From NCBI GenBank assembly GCA_963724435.1, contig CAVRUN010000012.1, positions 1-64,000 of the forward strand: 64,000 bases of DNA, in the 5' to 3' direction. A program made the translations under genes and the position numbers. Source of the DNA: AP-15 sp963724435 (GTDB lineage Bacteria > Pseudomonadota > Alphaproteobacteria > ATCC43930 > CGMCC-115725). How positions within the stretch are numbered: the stretch's first letter is position 1; each line of letters starts with the position of its first letter. Below the pieces are notes generated by a model. That model did no database searches and had not been told where the DNA came from. It saw only the letters and a list, made by a program, of their open reading frames with translations. Below are positions 18,489 through 27,316 of this stretch, one piece after another.

Positions 18489-18570
18489 GTCATTGCGAGC
18501 GCTGCGAAGCAATGTTGCGGCGGTGCCCTTCCTCCGACCAGGATGCTTTGTCGCTCCGCCTCGCAATGAC
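18489..18570. repeat. Palindromic interspersed repeat (GTCATTGCGAG type)
   Basis: An 82-base imperfect inverted repeat. The left end is GTCATTGCGAGCGCTGCGAA and the right end is its inverse, ending TCGCAATGAC. Such repeats with exactly these ends are abundant in many alphaproteobacterial genomes and can fold as long RNA hairpins. It lies in the divergent spacer between the CoA-transferase and DUF917 genes, and its right tip contains the apparent DUF917 start codon. Confidence 0.8.
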
Positions 18571-19657
18571 AAATTCTCCACGTGTAATCACGCTCGACGA
18601 TATCGAGGCGCTGGCGGTCGGGGCGTGGATCCTCGGCACCGGTGGCGGTGGGAGCCCGTATCTCGGACTTTTGAACATGCGCCAGCTCTATGCCGACGGG
18701 TACCGCGTTGCGCTGATCTCGCCCTTCGATCTTGATGATGAGGACTGGGTCGCGGTGGTCTCGAATATGGGGGCGCCGCTGGTCGGTCAGGAGCGGCTGG
18801 TCGACAGCCGCAACATCGCGCGAGCGGTCGAAATCCAGGAAGGGCTGCTCGGGGCGAAGTTCGCCGCTGTGATGTCGCTCGAGATCGGTGGCGGCAACGG
18901 CATTCAGCCGCTGATGGCTGCGGCGCATTTGGGCTTGCCGGTGGTTGATGCCGACACGATGGGCCGCGCCTATCCCGAGGCGCAGATGACCAGCGTCGCG
19001 GTCGGCGAGTTGCGGCCCTATCCCTGCGTGCTCTACGATCCTCGCGGCATCGAGGCAGTCGTCACCAAAGTCCCGAATTGGAAATGGATGGAGCGGACGA
19101 GCCGCAAGATTTGCGTCGAGATGGGCTCGATTGCCTCGACCTGCAAAGCACCTCGCACCGGGCGAGAGGTTAAAGACTGGGGCATCCATTTCACCGTGTC
19201 GAAAGCAATCGGTATCGGCCGCCGCGTACATGAGGCGCAGCGCCGGCACGAGGACCCGATCGCCGCAATCCTCGATGAAGCGGACGGCAAGTGCGTGTTC
19301 CGCGGCAAGGTCGTTGATGTCGCGAGGCGCACGACCGAGGGATTTCTGCGCGGGCGCGTGGTCATCGACGGGCTCGATCAGGACCGCGGGTCGCGACTCG
19401 AAATCGCCTTTCAAAACGAATGGGTGGTCGCTTGGCATGACGGCGCGCCGATCGTTACGTCGCCCGAGTTGATCTGTGTGCTCGACACCGTCTCGGGCGA
19501 GGCTTGCGGCACTGAAACGATCCGCTACGGAAGGCGCGTCACAGTGGTCGCTCTGCCGGCTCCTGCTGTGTTCCTGAGCTCGAAGGGCTTGGAACATGTC
19601 GGCCCACGCGCCTTTGGCTACGACCTCGATTTTCACTCGGTCTTTGGCCAGCAGTAA
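18566..19657 (+). CDS. DUF917 family protein
   Basis: A 363-residue protein matching DUF917: ITLDDIEALAVGAWILGTGGGGSPY at the start, then VSNMGAPLVGQER, the IGGGNGIQPLMAAAHLGLPVVDADTMGRAYPE core and VFRGKVVDVARRTTEGFLRGR. Members often sit next to hydantoinase/oxoprolinase-type genes, as here with 20710-22281. The biochemical role is not established. The only start that preserves the conserved N-terminus is ATG 18566, which lies inside the tip of a palindromic repeat and has no good ribosome site. Expression may therefore depend on the repeat. Confidence 0.9.
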   Translation: MTNSPRVITLDDIEALAVGAWILGTGGGGSPYLGLLNMRQLYADGYRVALISPFDLDDEDWVAVVSNMGAPLVGQERLVDSRNIARAVEIQEGLLGAKFAAVMSLEIGGGNGIQPLMAAAHLGLPVVDADTMGRAYPEAQMTSVAVGELRPYPCVLYDPRGIEAVVTKVPNWKWMERTSRKICVEMGSIASTCKAPRTGREVKDWGIHFTVSKAIGIGRRVHEAQRRHEDPIAAILDEADGKCVFRGKVVDVARRTTEGFLRGRVVIDGLDQDRGSRLEIAFQNEWVVAWHDGAPIVTSPELICVLDTVSGEACGTETIRYGRRVTVVALPAPAVFLSSKGLEHVGPRAFGYDLDFHSVFGQQ

Positions 19658-19747
19658 CTTTGCGAGCCGCGTGAGCAACGCGGCGCCGCGAAACAGACTG
19701 ACGAGGGCTTGCTGAGTTTTGAGACCTCTCTCAGTCCGGATTACTCA

Positions 19748-20494
19748 ATGGCCAAGAATTCGCGTGACAAGATGATTCGAAATGACGTTGCGGCGGAAGG
19801 TCGAGACGGGTCGTTCTGGTTCGGCCTGGCCCGCGGCGTCTTGCGCCGCACGCTTATCCGCAGCCATCCTCGTCTATATCTGGCCGGGGCGACAGGCGTT
19901 CTGCTCTACCTTCTTCTCTCGGGATGGAGCGGACCTACCGCACGCTTTCTGATCGCCTTCGACGGCGGCGCGCTGGCATTTCTCGTGGCAGTTTGGATTA
20001 TGATGGCCACCGCGACCCAAGACGACATGCGACGTCGCGCACAGCTGGAAGACGAGGGCCGGTACACGGTGCTGTGCCTCGGCTCGATGGCAGCCGTTGC
20101 GGTGTTGCTGGCTATCGCTGTTGAGCTTCACGGCAGCAAGAATGCGTCATCGCCCGGTCCGCACATCGCGGTCGCCGCTGCGACGATTTTGCTCTCCTGG
20201 TTCTTTATGAACACGATTTTTGCGCTGCATTACGCTCACGGTTATTTTGGCGATGCCGATCCGACCGTCGAATACCAACCCGCCGGCGGTCTTCACTTTC
20301 CCGGTGAAGGCCTACCCGATTATTGGGACTTTATGTATTTTGCTTTCTGCATCGGCATGACTTTCCAAGTCTCGGATGTCGAGATCGAGGATCGCGAGAT
20401 ACGACGAGTGGCACTGGCCCATAGCGTGTTAGCTTTTTTCTTTAATGTCGTCGTTCTTGCTCTGACAATTAATATCGTGGCCGGATTGATGTAA
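19748..20494 (+). CDS. DUF1345 family inner-membrane protein
   Basis: A 248-residue membrane protein with five to six hydrophobic segments. Typical DUF1345 features include RFLIAFDGGALAFLVAVWIMM, the ILLSWFFMNTIFALHYAHGYF segment, GLPDYWDFMYFAFCIGMTFQVSDVEI and the final FFFNVVVLALTINIVAG. ATG 19748 is chosen; an upstream TTG at 19709 would add 13 residues. Function is unknown. It lies between DUF917 and the hydantoinase-like gene, on the same strand. Confidence 0.9.
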   Translation: MAKNSRDKMIRNDVAAEGRDGSFWFGLARGVLRRTLIRSHPRLYLAGATGVLLYLLLSGWSGPTARFLIAFDGGALAFLVAVWIMMATATQDDMRRRAQLEDEGRYTVLCLGSMAAVAVLLAIAVELHGSKNASSPGPHIAVAAATILLSWFFMNTIFALHYAHGYFGDADPTVEYQPAGGLHFPGEGLPDYWDFMYFAFCIGMTFQVSDVEIEDREIRRVALAHSVLAFFFNVVVLALTINIVAGLM

Positions 20495-20709
20495 TCACCG
20501 GGTGTTTGAACGACCGCCAGGACGGCGAGTTTCCGATATGCCTGGTCTCAAGCTGGTGCGTCGATCTCGGCCGAGATGCGGGACCCGCACGGCCCCAAGC
20601 CCGCAAGTACTCCAACCTGCGAATATGCGACCGCCGGTTCGAGCAGGAATTTCGGGCATTAAAACCTGGCCGATGATGACAAAAATGCGACAATCCCTAT
20701 CTTGGCACG

Positions 20710-22281
20710 ATGGCAAGCACGGGCCCGATTGAGATGCGGCGGATCGGAATCGATGTTGGCGGGACCAACACCGACGCAGTGCTGCTTGCGAACCGCACGG
20801 TCGTCCACGCGGTCAAGACCCCGACCACCGAAGATGTGACTTCTGGCATCGTTGCGGCGCTGCGGCTGCTCTGCACGCACCCCGATGTCGCGGCTCATGA
20901 CGTCGACGCGGTCGTGATCGGGACGACGCATTTCGTCAACGCGGTCGTGCAGCGGCAGGGATTGGCGCGGGTCGCCGCGATCCGGATCGGATTGCCGGCC
21001 GCTGCGTCCCTGCCGCCATTTTGTGATTGGCCCGCGGACCTCGCCGAACTGGTTTGTGGTGAGGTCTTCATGCTTGAAGGCGGGCATGATTATGATGGCC
21101 GCCCGCTCGTGCCGTTCGATGAAGAGGGGATGCGCCGGGCGGCGCGGCGGATCCGAGAGAGTGGCATCGGTTCGGTTGCGGTCGCCGCGATCTTTTCACC
21201 GATCGACAGCTCGGACGAGGAGCGGGCGCGCGCAATTCTGGCCGAAGAGTCCCCTGATACCGCCGTTACCCTGTCGCGCGATCTCGGCCGCATCGGTTTG
21301 CTCGAACGCGAAAATGCTGCCCTGTTAAACGCTGCGCTGATCGAGCTGGCGCGGAAAACTGTTGCCGGGTTTACGACGGCGCTCGCGGCGAGCGGGATCG
21401 AGGCGCCGCTTTATCTGACACAAAACGACGGCACTGTAATGGAAGCCGCCGCGGCGACGGCGCTCCCGGTCATGACCTTTGCGTCGGGTCCGACCAACTC
21501 GATGCGCGGCGCCGCGTTTCTCTCGGGGTTGGCCGAGGCGATGGTCGTCGATGTCGGCGGAACCTCGACCGATATCGGTCAGCTGCGCCGCGGGTTTCCT
21601 CGCGAGGCGAATTCGGTCGTCGAGATCGGCGGGGTGCGCACCTTGTTTCGCATGCCGGACCTGCTGTCGATCGGCCTCGGCGGCGGCAGTATTGTCGGGC
21701 ATGAGCCGCTGGCCCTTGGGCCGCAGAGCGTGGGTTATCGGCTGACATCGGAGGCGCTGGTTTTTGCCGGCGATACATTGACCGCGACCGACGCTGCGGT
21801 GGCGGCCGGCGTCGCTGATATCGGCGAGCGGCGACGCGTCGCGCACCTGTCGCCCGACCTAGCGCAAGCTGTGCTGGCGCTGGCGCGCGACCGCATCGAG
21901 GATGCTGTCGACCGAATGAAGACCGAAGCCGGCGATGTGCCGCTGATCGCGGTCGGCGGTGGCACTTTTCTGGTACCCGAGCAGCTGGCCGGGGTTTCAC
22001 GGGTGATCCGGGTGCCTTATGGCGAGTACGCCAACGCGGTTGGCGCCGCGATTGCCCAGATCAGTGGCGAGACTGATCAGATTTACCGGGATCTCGACCG
22101 GGTTTCGGCGATCGCCGCCGCGGAGGAGCAAGCGCGTGACCGCGCCGTTGCTGCCGGGGCCGATCGCGCCAGCCTCGAAACCGTCGATATCGAGGACATG
22201 CCGCTTGCCTATCTGCCGGGAAATGCGCTTCGCGTGCGAGTCAGAGTAGCGGGCGAGATGCACCCTTCCCCGGCGGGCTGA
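20710..22281 (+). CDS. Hydantoinase/oxoprolinase family protein (HyuA-like)
   Basis: A 523-residue protein with the actin-like ATP-binding fold of hydantoinase A / oxoprolinase: IGIDVGGTNTDAVLL (residues 12-26), VIGTTHFVNAVVQR, FASGPTNSMRGAAFL, VVDVGGTSTDIGQL and LLSIGLGGGSIV. The length suits the A subunit alone. No B-subunit gene (HyuB type) follows. It is co-directional with DUF917 and DUF1345 upstream and with an esterase 6 bases downstream. Together they could process a cyclic amide or related compound; the substrate is unknown. Confidence 0.92.
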   Translation: MASTGPIEMRRIGIDVGGTNTDAVLLANRTVVHAVKTPTTEDVTSGIVAALRLLCTHPDVAAHDVDAVVIGTTHFVNAVVQRQGLARVAAIRIGLPAAASLPPFCDWPADLAELVCGEVFMLEGGHDYDGRPLVPFDEEGMRRAARRIRESGIGSVAVAAIFSPIDSSDEERARAILAEESPDTAVTLSRDLGRIGLLERENAALLNAALIELARKTVAGFTTALAASGIEAPLYLTQNDGTVMEAAAATALPVMTFASGPTNSMRGAAFLSGLAEAMVVDVGGTSTDIGQLRRGFPREANSVVEIGGVRTLFRMPDLLSIGLGGGSIVGHEPLALGPQSVGYRLTSEALVFAGDTLTATDAAVAAGVADIGERRRVAHLSPDLAQAVLALARDRIEDAVDRMKTEAGDVPLIAVGGGTFLVPEQLAGVSRVIRVPYGEYANAVGAAIAQISGETDQIYRDLDRVSAIAAAEEQARDRAVAAGADRASLETVDIEDMPLAYLPGNALRVRVRVAGEMHPSPAG

Positions 22282-22287
22282 ACACAA

Positions 22288-23226
22288 ATGAGCCTGCGTG
22301 CGGAGATTTTGCGGCTGGGGACGCGTTGCCTGTTGAAGGGCAAGCCGGGGCCGGAGGCCAGCTTCGAGGAACGCCGCCACCGCGCCGCCGCCGCCGAGCG
22401 ATGGGTTCCCAATCCGCCGTCCAGCATAAAGCGGATCGCGGTCGATGCCGGCGGCGTCGAAGCGGAATGGGTTGTCACGCCGGCCTCACAACATCACCGC
22501 TACGTTCTCTACCTGCATGGTGGCGGTTATGTGGTCGGCTCGCCGTCGCTCTATCGACATCTGACGTGGCGGCTGGCGCGGGCCGTCGGAGCGCGCCTGC
22601 TGGCGGCCGATTACCGGCTGGCCCCCGAGCACCCATTTCCGGCGGCGCTCGACGACGCGATGGCAGTCTATGCATGGCTACTGGCGAGTGGCGCCGATCC
22701 GCGGCAGATCGCAGTTATCGGCGACTCGGCGGGGGGTGGTCTTGCTCTCGCCTTGGCGTTGCGATGCCGCGACGAAGGCCGATTGCCGCTGCCCGCCGCT
22801 CTCGTGGCCTTATCACCCTGGACCGATCTGGCATTGACCGGCGCCTCCCTTCGGCGGAACGCGGTTGCCGACCCTTTTTTGGATGCCAACGGCATTGCGC
22901 CGATCGCCGAGTGTTATCTCGCGGGCGTCGACCCGCGTCACCCCTACGCCTCGCCGCTCTACGGCGATCCGCGCGGCCTGCCGCCTGCCTTGATCCAGGT
23001 TGGCAGCGATGAGGTGCTGCGCGACGACGCCACGCGCATGGCGGATTGCATGCGAGCCGCTGGCTGCGAGGTCGTGCTCGAAGTTTGGCCGCGGATGCCG
23101 CATGTATGGCATCTGTTCGCCTTGGTAATGCCGGAGGCGCGGCGCGCGATCGCGCGCATCGGCCGCTTTGTCGCGGAGCAGATGACGGTCACGACGGCTT
23201 CGCCGCGATCCGGCGACCTCCGGTAA
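22288..23226 (+). CDS. Alpha/beta hydrolase, hormone-sensitive-lipase-type esterase
   Basis: A 312-residue esterase of the HSL family. The oxyanion motif YLHGGGYVVGSP is at about residues 72-83, the nucleophile in IGDSAGGGLALA, the acid Asp in VGSDEVLRDDATR and the His in PHVWHLFA. It starts 6 bases after the hydantoinase-like gene, so it is very likely co-transcribed. The last 38 bases overlap the 3' end of the convergent acyltransferase gene. Confidence 0.93.
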   Translation: MSLRAEILRLGTRCLLKGKPGPEASFEERRHRAAAAERWVPNPPSSIKRIAVDAGGVEAEWVVTPASQHHRYVLYLHGGGYVVGSPSLYRHLTWRLARAVGARLLAADYRLAPEHPFPAALDDAMAVYAWLLASGADPRQIAVIGDSAGGGLALALALRCRDEGRLPLPAALVALSPWTDLALTGASLRRNAVADPFLDANGIAPIAECYLAGVDPRHPYASPLYGDPRGLPPALIQVGSDEVLRDDATRMADCMRAAGCEVVLEVWPRMPHVWHLFALVMPEARRAIARIGRFVAEQMTVTTASPRSGDLR

Positions 23227-24427
23227 TAATCCCCGTGAGCGACGGCAGATGCCGGAAGCCGGCGGTTGTCGTCCAGCTCAACAAGAGCGTACCCGTGAAA
23301 ACGATGCCGGCCTTGACGATGCCGGGCATCCCGACCGGCAACAGTGCGTATTGCAGCCAAACCACAAACAGGTAATGCACCAGGTACATACCGAAGGCAT
23401 TTTGCTTGAGGTTGTCGAGCCACACCCGCCGGCTCGCCGCCAAGCGCAGCGCCAATGCCAGCACGCCAAAGCAATTGCATAGACAAGCAATCACAAAACT
23501 CAGATCGTCTACGATCTGAAGAGCCAACGGAATTTGGCCCTGCACCCTGATTGTTAGTGCCGTTAATGCCAGCCACAGTGCAAAGGACGCGAGCGCAACG
23601 CCAAGCCACAGCCGCCAATGTTTGATCAGCGATCCGTCCGCTGCGAATAGCCCGCGATCGATGCCGTAGGCGCCTAACCCGGCACCCGCGAAAAAATAGA
23701 CAGCATAATGAACCGGGCGGCTCAGCTGAAATGCGAACGGGCCAAATTGGGCCCAAGCCTCGGGTGTAAACACCAATGCCAGCGGGATATAGGCCAAAGC
23801 GGAGGCGGCCAATAGCCAGGCAAAATAGCGGACCGGCCGCGTGCCGGCGAGGCTGGAGAACCGCGCCAGCCGCTCTCCCCAATCGGGAGAAATCTTGTGC
23901 AGGCTGGCGGCAAGCAGATCGGCCGACAGCAGCAGCCACAAAAACCACATCGGGCCGCACGGCCACCATGGTAGGGCGAGAAAATGTCCGACGTAGGCGG
24001 CGATCCCGGGTTCGGTCGCGGCCTGAAGGTAGACCGGATACAACGCCACCGGCATCAGTAACGCGACGACCAGAGCGAACGGGATCCCCAGCCTCTTGAT
24101 GCGGTCTGCGACGAAGGCCGGAATGCCCTTGCGCTTAAGGCTTGGCCAGACAAACAGCCCGGACAAAAAAAAGAACAGGGTCATCAGAAAGACGTCCTGC
24201 CACGCGCAGAACAGTTCGAGCGCGGTGGACCGGTGAATGTCGATAATCGGGAAAGCGCGCCATTCAAAGGGCGGGCTGTTGAAAGCAAAAGGCTGTGCCG
24301 GCAAAAAGGCGAGGTAGGCAAGCGACGAGTGGAACGCCAGCACCAGCAGGATAACGTAGGCCCGCAAATTGTCGAGCGCGATGCTGGTTCGCCCCGGCCG
24401 CGGGCGAGAAATGACGGGTCCGCTCAT
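23189..24427 (-). CDS. Acyltransferase 3 family membrane protein
   Basis: A 412-residue integral membrane protein with about ten transmembrane helices, of the acyltransferase-3 (OpgC/OafA-like) family. These proteins transfer O-acyl groups to glycans or lipids at the periplasmic face. Landmarks are the N-terminal IALDNLRAYVILLVLAFHSSLAY with the conserved His, FFLSGLFVWPSLKRKG, and RIKRLGIPFALVV. Its ATG overlaps the hpnN stop in ATGA (24424-24427), indicating translational coupling to the hopanoid transporter. That context suggests modification of a surface lipid or hopanoid, which is inference. Confidence 0.9.
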   Translation of the reverse strand: MSGPVISRPRPGRTSIALDNLRAYVILLVLAFHSSLAYLAFLPAQPFAFNSPPFEWRAFPIIDIHRSTALELFCAWQDVFLMTLFFFLSGLFVWPSLKRKGIPAFVADRIKRLGIPFALVVALLMPVALYPVYLQAATEPGIAAYVGHFLALPWWPCGPMWFLWLLLSADLLAASLHKISPDWGERLARFSSLAGTRPVRYFAWLLAASALAYIPLALVFTPEAWAQFGPFAFQLSRPVHYAVYFFAGAGLGAYGIDRGLFAADGSLIKHWRLWLGVALASFALWLALTALTIRVQGQIPLALQIVDDLSFVIACLCNCFGVLALALRLAASRRVWLDNLKQNAFGMYLVHYLFVVWLQYALLPVGMPGIVKAGIVFTGTLLLSWTTTAGFRHLPSLTGIITGGRRIAAKPS

Positions 24428-27144
24428 TTCTCGAATTCGTGTTCAGCTGGCTCCTCGACCCGGCGAGTCGACGCGACGCCCGAACCAAGTTCGACCGAGG
24501 GCGCCACACGCCGCACCGCAATCGCCGGCTCACGCTGCGGCTGCCGGGTGCCATCCCAGTCGGGCTCTGTCTTGCGCGGCGGCCCCATCAGCGCCGGCTG
24601 GAGCAGCACCGCCGCCGCCATTGTCGCAAGAAGCGCCAGCGCCATCAGCTCGCCCATGCTCGACGTACCGGGATCGGCGGACATCCACAGGCTGCCAAAG
24701 GCGGTTGCCGTTGTCATCGCGCTGAAAATCACGGCCCGGGTCAGGGTCGATTGCACCAGCGCTGTCCGGCCGCTGCGCCAGGCGAGCATATAATAGATCT
24801 TGAAGGCGACGCCGACGCCGAGCAGCAAAGGCAGCGCGATGATATTGGCAAAGTTGAGCCGGATCCCGAGTGCGACGGCCAATTCCAACGTCACGATGCC
24901 GGCGACCAGCAATGGGATCAGGGTCAACAGCACGTCTCGGACCCGGCGCAGAGTTATCGCCAGCAACAGCACGATCGCGGCAATTGCAAAGGCTCCAGCC
25001 TCGACAAAAGCGCGCACCACCGTTTTCCCGGCCTCGAAGAGCAGCACGGCGGGTCCGGTCGCGTTCGGCGCTACCGCCAAGACCGCGGTCACGAATTGGC
25101 GCAGCACCGCGGTATTGTCGGGATCGCCCTTTGGTAGCACCTGAACTCGCGCGCTGCCGTTCGGGGTTAGCCACTGCCGCTTCAGCTCGGCCGGAATTGT
25201 CTCGCGAGTAATGCGTTGGGGTTGCAGCACCTGCCGCAAATCGTCGAGCGAAACCTTCAACGGCTCGCCAATGGCGGTCTCGACCCGCTGGCGGATATCG
25301 GGTCGGGCCTGCGCCAGTTGGACCAACAGTCCAGAAAGCCGTCTTGCTGCTTCGGCTCCCGGCCCGGTTTTGTTCGCGGCAATTTGCGACAGCGAAGCTG
25401 CGGTCGCGTTCAACGCCTCGATGGTCTGCCGGTCACTCGGCGGCGGCGCGACCGATTGCGGGTTCAGCGAGGGCTCGATCGCCGCGGCTGCTTTACGGAT
25501 CAGCTCGAGCTTGTGGTCTTGATCGGGGGGGATAAGGCGATCGAGGGTCGATGCTTTCGCCACTTGCGGCAAAACCGACAGTCGCTGGGCCAGCGCGTCA
25601 GCCGCCGCAAGGTTCGGGGTCATCACTTCAATCGCGTTTGCGCCGATCTGGGGATCTTTGCGCAGCTCGAGAAAGGTCGCGACCGATGGCGCTTTGGCGT
25701 CGCGCAGGTGAAGCGGGTTGAAATCAAACCGCAGGAACATCAGGAGCGGGGAGGCGGCCGCGACTGCGCCAATGGTGACGACAACAATCGCCATCCGATG
25801 CCGCCCGAGGAAACGATCCACCGGCGCCAATGTCGCAAACCCCATTGGAGCGCGCTCGAGTGGCGGCTTGAGCATTGCCACCAAGGCCGGCAACAACGTG
25901 ATGCTGCTTAGGAAAGCGATGACCATCCCCGCCCCGGCGATCTCGCCGAGCTCGGAAAGTCCGCGATAATCTGTCGGGACAAAGGACCCGAACCCGACCG
26001 CCGTCGCCGCGGCGGCGAGTGCCAATGGCGGACCTGCCTTGCGCGCCGCACTACGGAGGGCTGAACGCAGATTGCCGAATTCGTACCGCTCGGCCCGATA
26101 ACGTACGCCGAACTGGATGCCGAAATCGATGCCAAGGCCGATAAACAGTACCAGGAATGCGACCGAGATCAGATTGAGCGCGCCGACCAGAAACAGGCCG
26201 AATGCGACGGAGGCTGCGAGCCCGGCCGAGATCGTAACCACCACCGCAAAGATGAGCCGGCCCCAACGCAGCGCCAGCCACAGGATCAGCCCCACCGCGG
26301 CAAGTGATATCGCAGCGTTGAGCCCGGCATTCTTGGTCAGCGTCGCAAACCCGTCATCATTGATCGGCACCAACCCCGTCAGCCGGATGCTTGCCTGAAA
26401 TTCGGGACCGAGCTTTAGTTCGCGCGCCGTTTGTTCGATCGCATTGCTGGCGGCGCGGCCAGGTTCGAGGGCGTGATAGTCGAGCACCGGGTCGACTTCG
26501 ATAAAGCGACGCAGCTGGCCGGGGTCTACGGGATGACCACTCGCCAGCGCTTGCCAGGAGAAGTGGGCCGGCCGGCGGGCGAGCGCTGCTTGCGCCGTAT
26601 CGGAGGCCATCGCCATCGGCCGCCTCATTGCATCGAGCGGCAAGTAGCCGGCTCTTACTCCAGCCAGGCCGTTTGACAGGGCTTCGAGAGAACCATGCAG
26701 GCTAGGGTCCGCGGCGAGGGTGGCGATCAGCGGGCTGCCCTTGGTGAGGCCTTGGGTCAGCTGTTCCACCTCGCCTGTCGGCAGGTATAGCAACCCATCG
26801 TGTTTGAAAAACGCGCTGCCCTGCGGCTCCCGGACCGAACGGATCAAGTCCTTACGTTTGGCCAAAGCAGCGGCAAGCTTGGAGGCGGCTTGTTCGACAT
26901 TCTCGGGTGTCGGTGCTTCGACGACGACAATGATGCCCGGCTCGGGGAAGGCTCGCATGTATTGGAACGCCCGCTGAGCCCAGGGCAGGTTCGGCGGAAA
27001 TAACGCAGTCGTGTCGGTATTGACGGCAAAATGCTTTACGGTATAGACAGCGCAAGACCCCGTAAGGATTGCTGCTGCAAATAGGACCCACAAAGACCGC
27101 CGCGCGCAGAAATCGACAAGACGAAGGATTGCTGTCCCAAGCAT
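24424..27144 (-). CDS. hpnN: Hopanoid biosynthesis-associated RND transporter HpnN
   Basis: A 906-residue RND/MMPL-family inner membrane protein. Arrangement is one N-terminal helix, a large periplasmic loop (about 35-270), five to six helices (ILWLALRWGRLIFAVVV, LFIGLGIDFGIQFGVRYRAER, ...), a second periplasmic loop (about 475-715) and a final helix bundle. The IDFGIQFG motif in TM4 is typical. HpnN carries hopanoids to the outer membrane in Rhodopseudomonas and relatives. The remaining hpn genes are not in the window. The C-terminal 60 residues are hydrophilic and Arg/Glu-rich. It is followed by the overlapping acyltransferase gene. Confidence 0.88.
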   Translation of the reverse strand: MLGTAILRLVDFCARRSLWVLFAAAILTGSCAVYTVKHFAVNTDTTALFPPNLPWAQRAFQYMRAFPEPGIIVVVEAPTPENVEQAASKLAAALAKRKDLIRSVREPQGSAFFKHDGLLYLPTGEVEQLTQGLTKGSPLIATLAADPSLHGSLEALSNGLAGVRAGYLPLDAMRRPMAMASDTAQAALARRPAHFSWQALASGHPVDPGQLRRFIEVDPVLDYHALEPGRAASNAIEQTARELKLGPEFQASIRLTGLVPINDDGFATLTKNAGLNAAISLAAVGLILWLALRWGRLIFAVVVTISAGLAASVAFGLFLVGALNLISVAFLVLFIGLGIDFGIQFGVRYRAERYEFGNLRSALRSAARKAGPPLALAAAATAVGFGSFVPTDYRGLSELGEIAGAGMVIAFLSSITLLPALVAMLKPPLERAPMGFATLAPVDRFLGRHRMAIVVVTIGAVAAASPLLMFLRFDFNPLHLRDAKAPSVATFLELRKDPQIGANAIEVMTPNLAAADALAQRLSVLPQVAKASTLDRLIPPDQDHKLELIRKAAAAIEPSLNPQSVAPPPSDRQTIEALNATAASLSQIAANKTGPGAEAARRLSGLLVQLAQARPDIRQRVETAIGEPLKVSLDDLRQVLQPQRITRETIPAELKRQWLTPNGSARVQVLPKGDPDNTAVLRQFVTAVLAVAPNATGPAVLLFEAGKTVVRAFVEAGAFAIAAIVLLLAITLRRVRDVLLTLIPLLVAGIVTLELAVALGIRLNFANIIALPLLLGVGVAFKIYYMLAWRSGRTALVQSTLTRAVIFSAMTTATAFGSLWMSADPGTSSMGELMALALLATMAAAVLLQPALMGPPRKTEPDWDGTRQPQREPAIAVRRVAPSVELGSGVASTRRVEEPAEHEFEK

Positions 27145-27316
27145 ATCGCCGTGCTCCGCCCACCCCGAAATCCGGAAAGCGTTTGGCGACGAAAGGAGAA
27201 TTCGACACCGTCGGCCAATTTGCTAACCGCCGCTCACGCGGTTCTGTTCCCAAAAAGGGAGATGGGCGGGAGTTGTGGAGCAGAAGCGAGGGGTGCGGGG
27301 TCGGGCGGCGCCAAGC

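Noticed and set aside
18431..19678. 415-codon minus-strand frame opposite DUF917
   Set aside because: No family motif; the plus frame holds the conserved GTGGGG and GGGNGIQP motifs.
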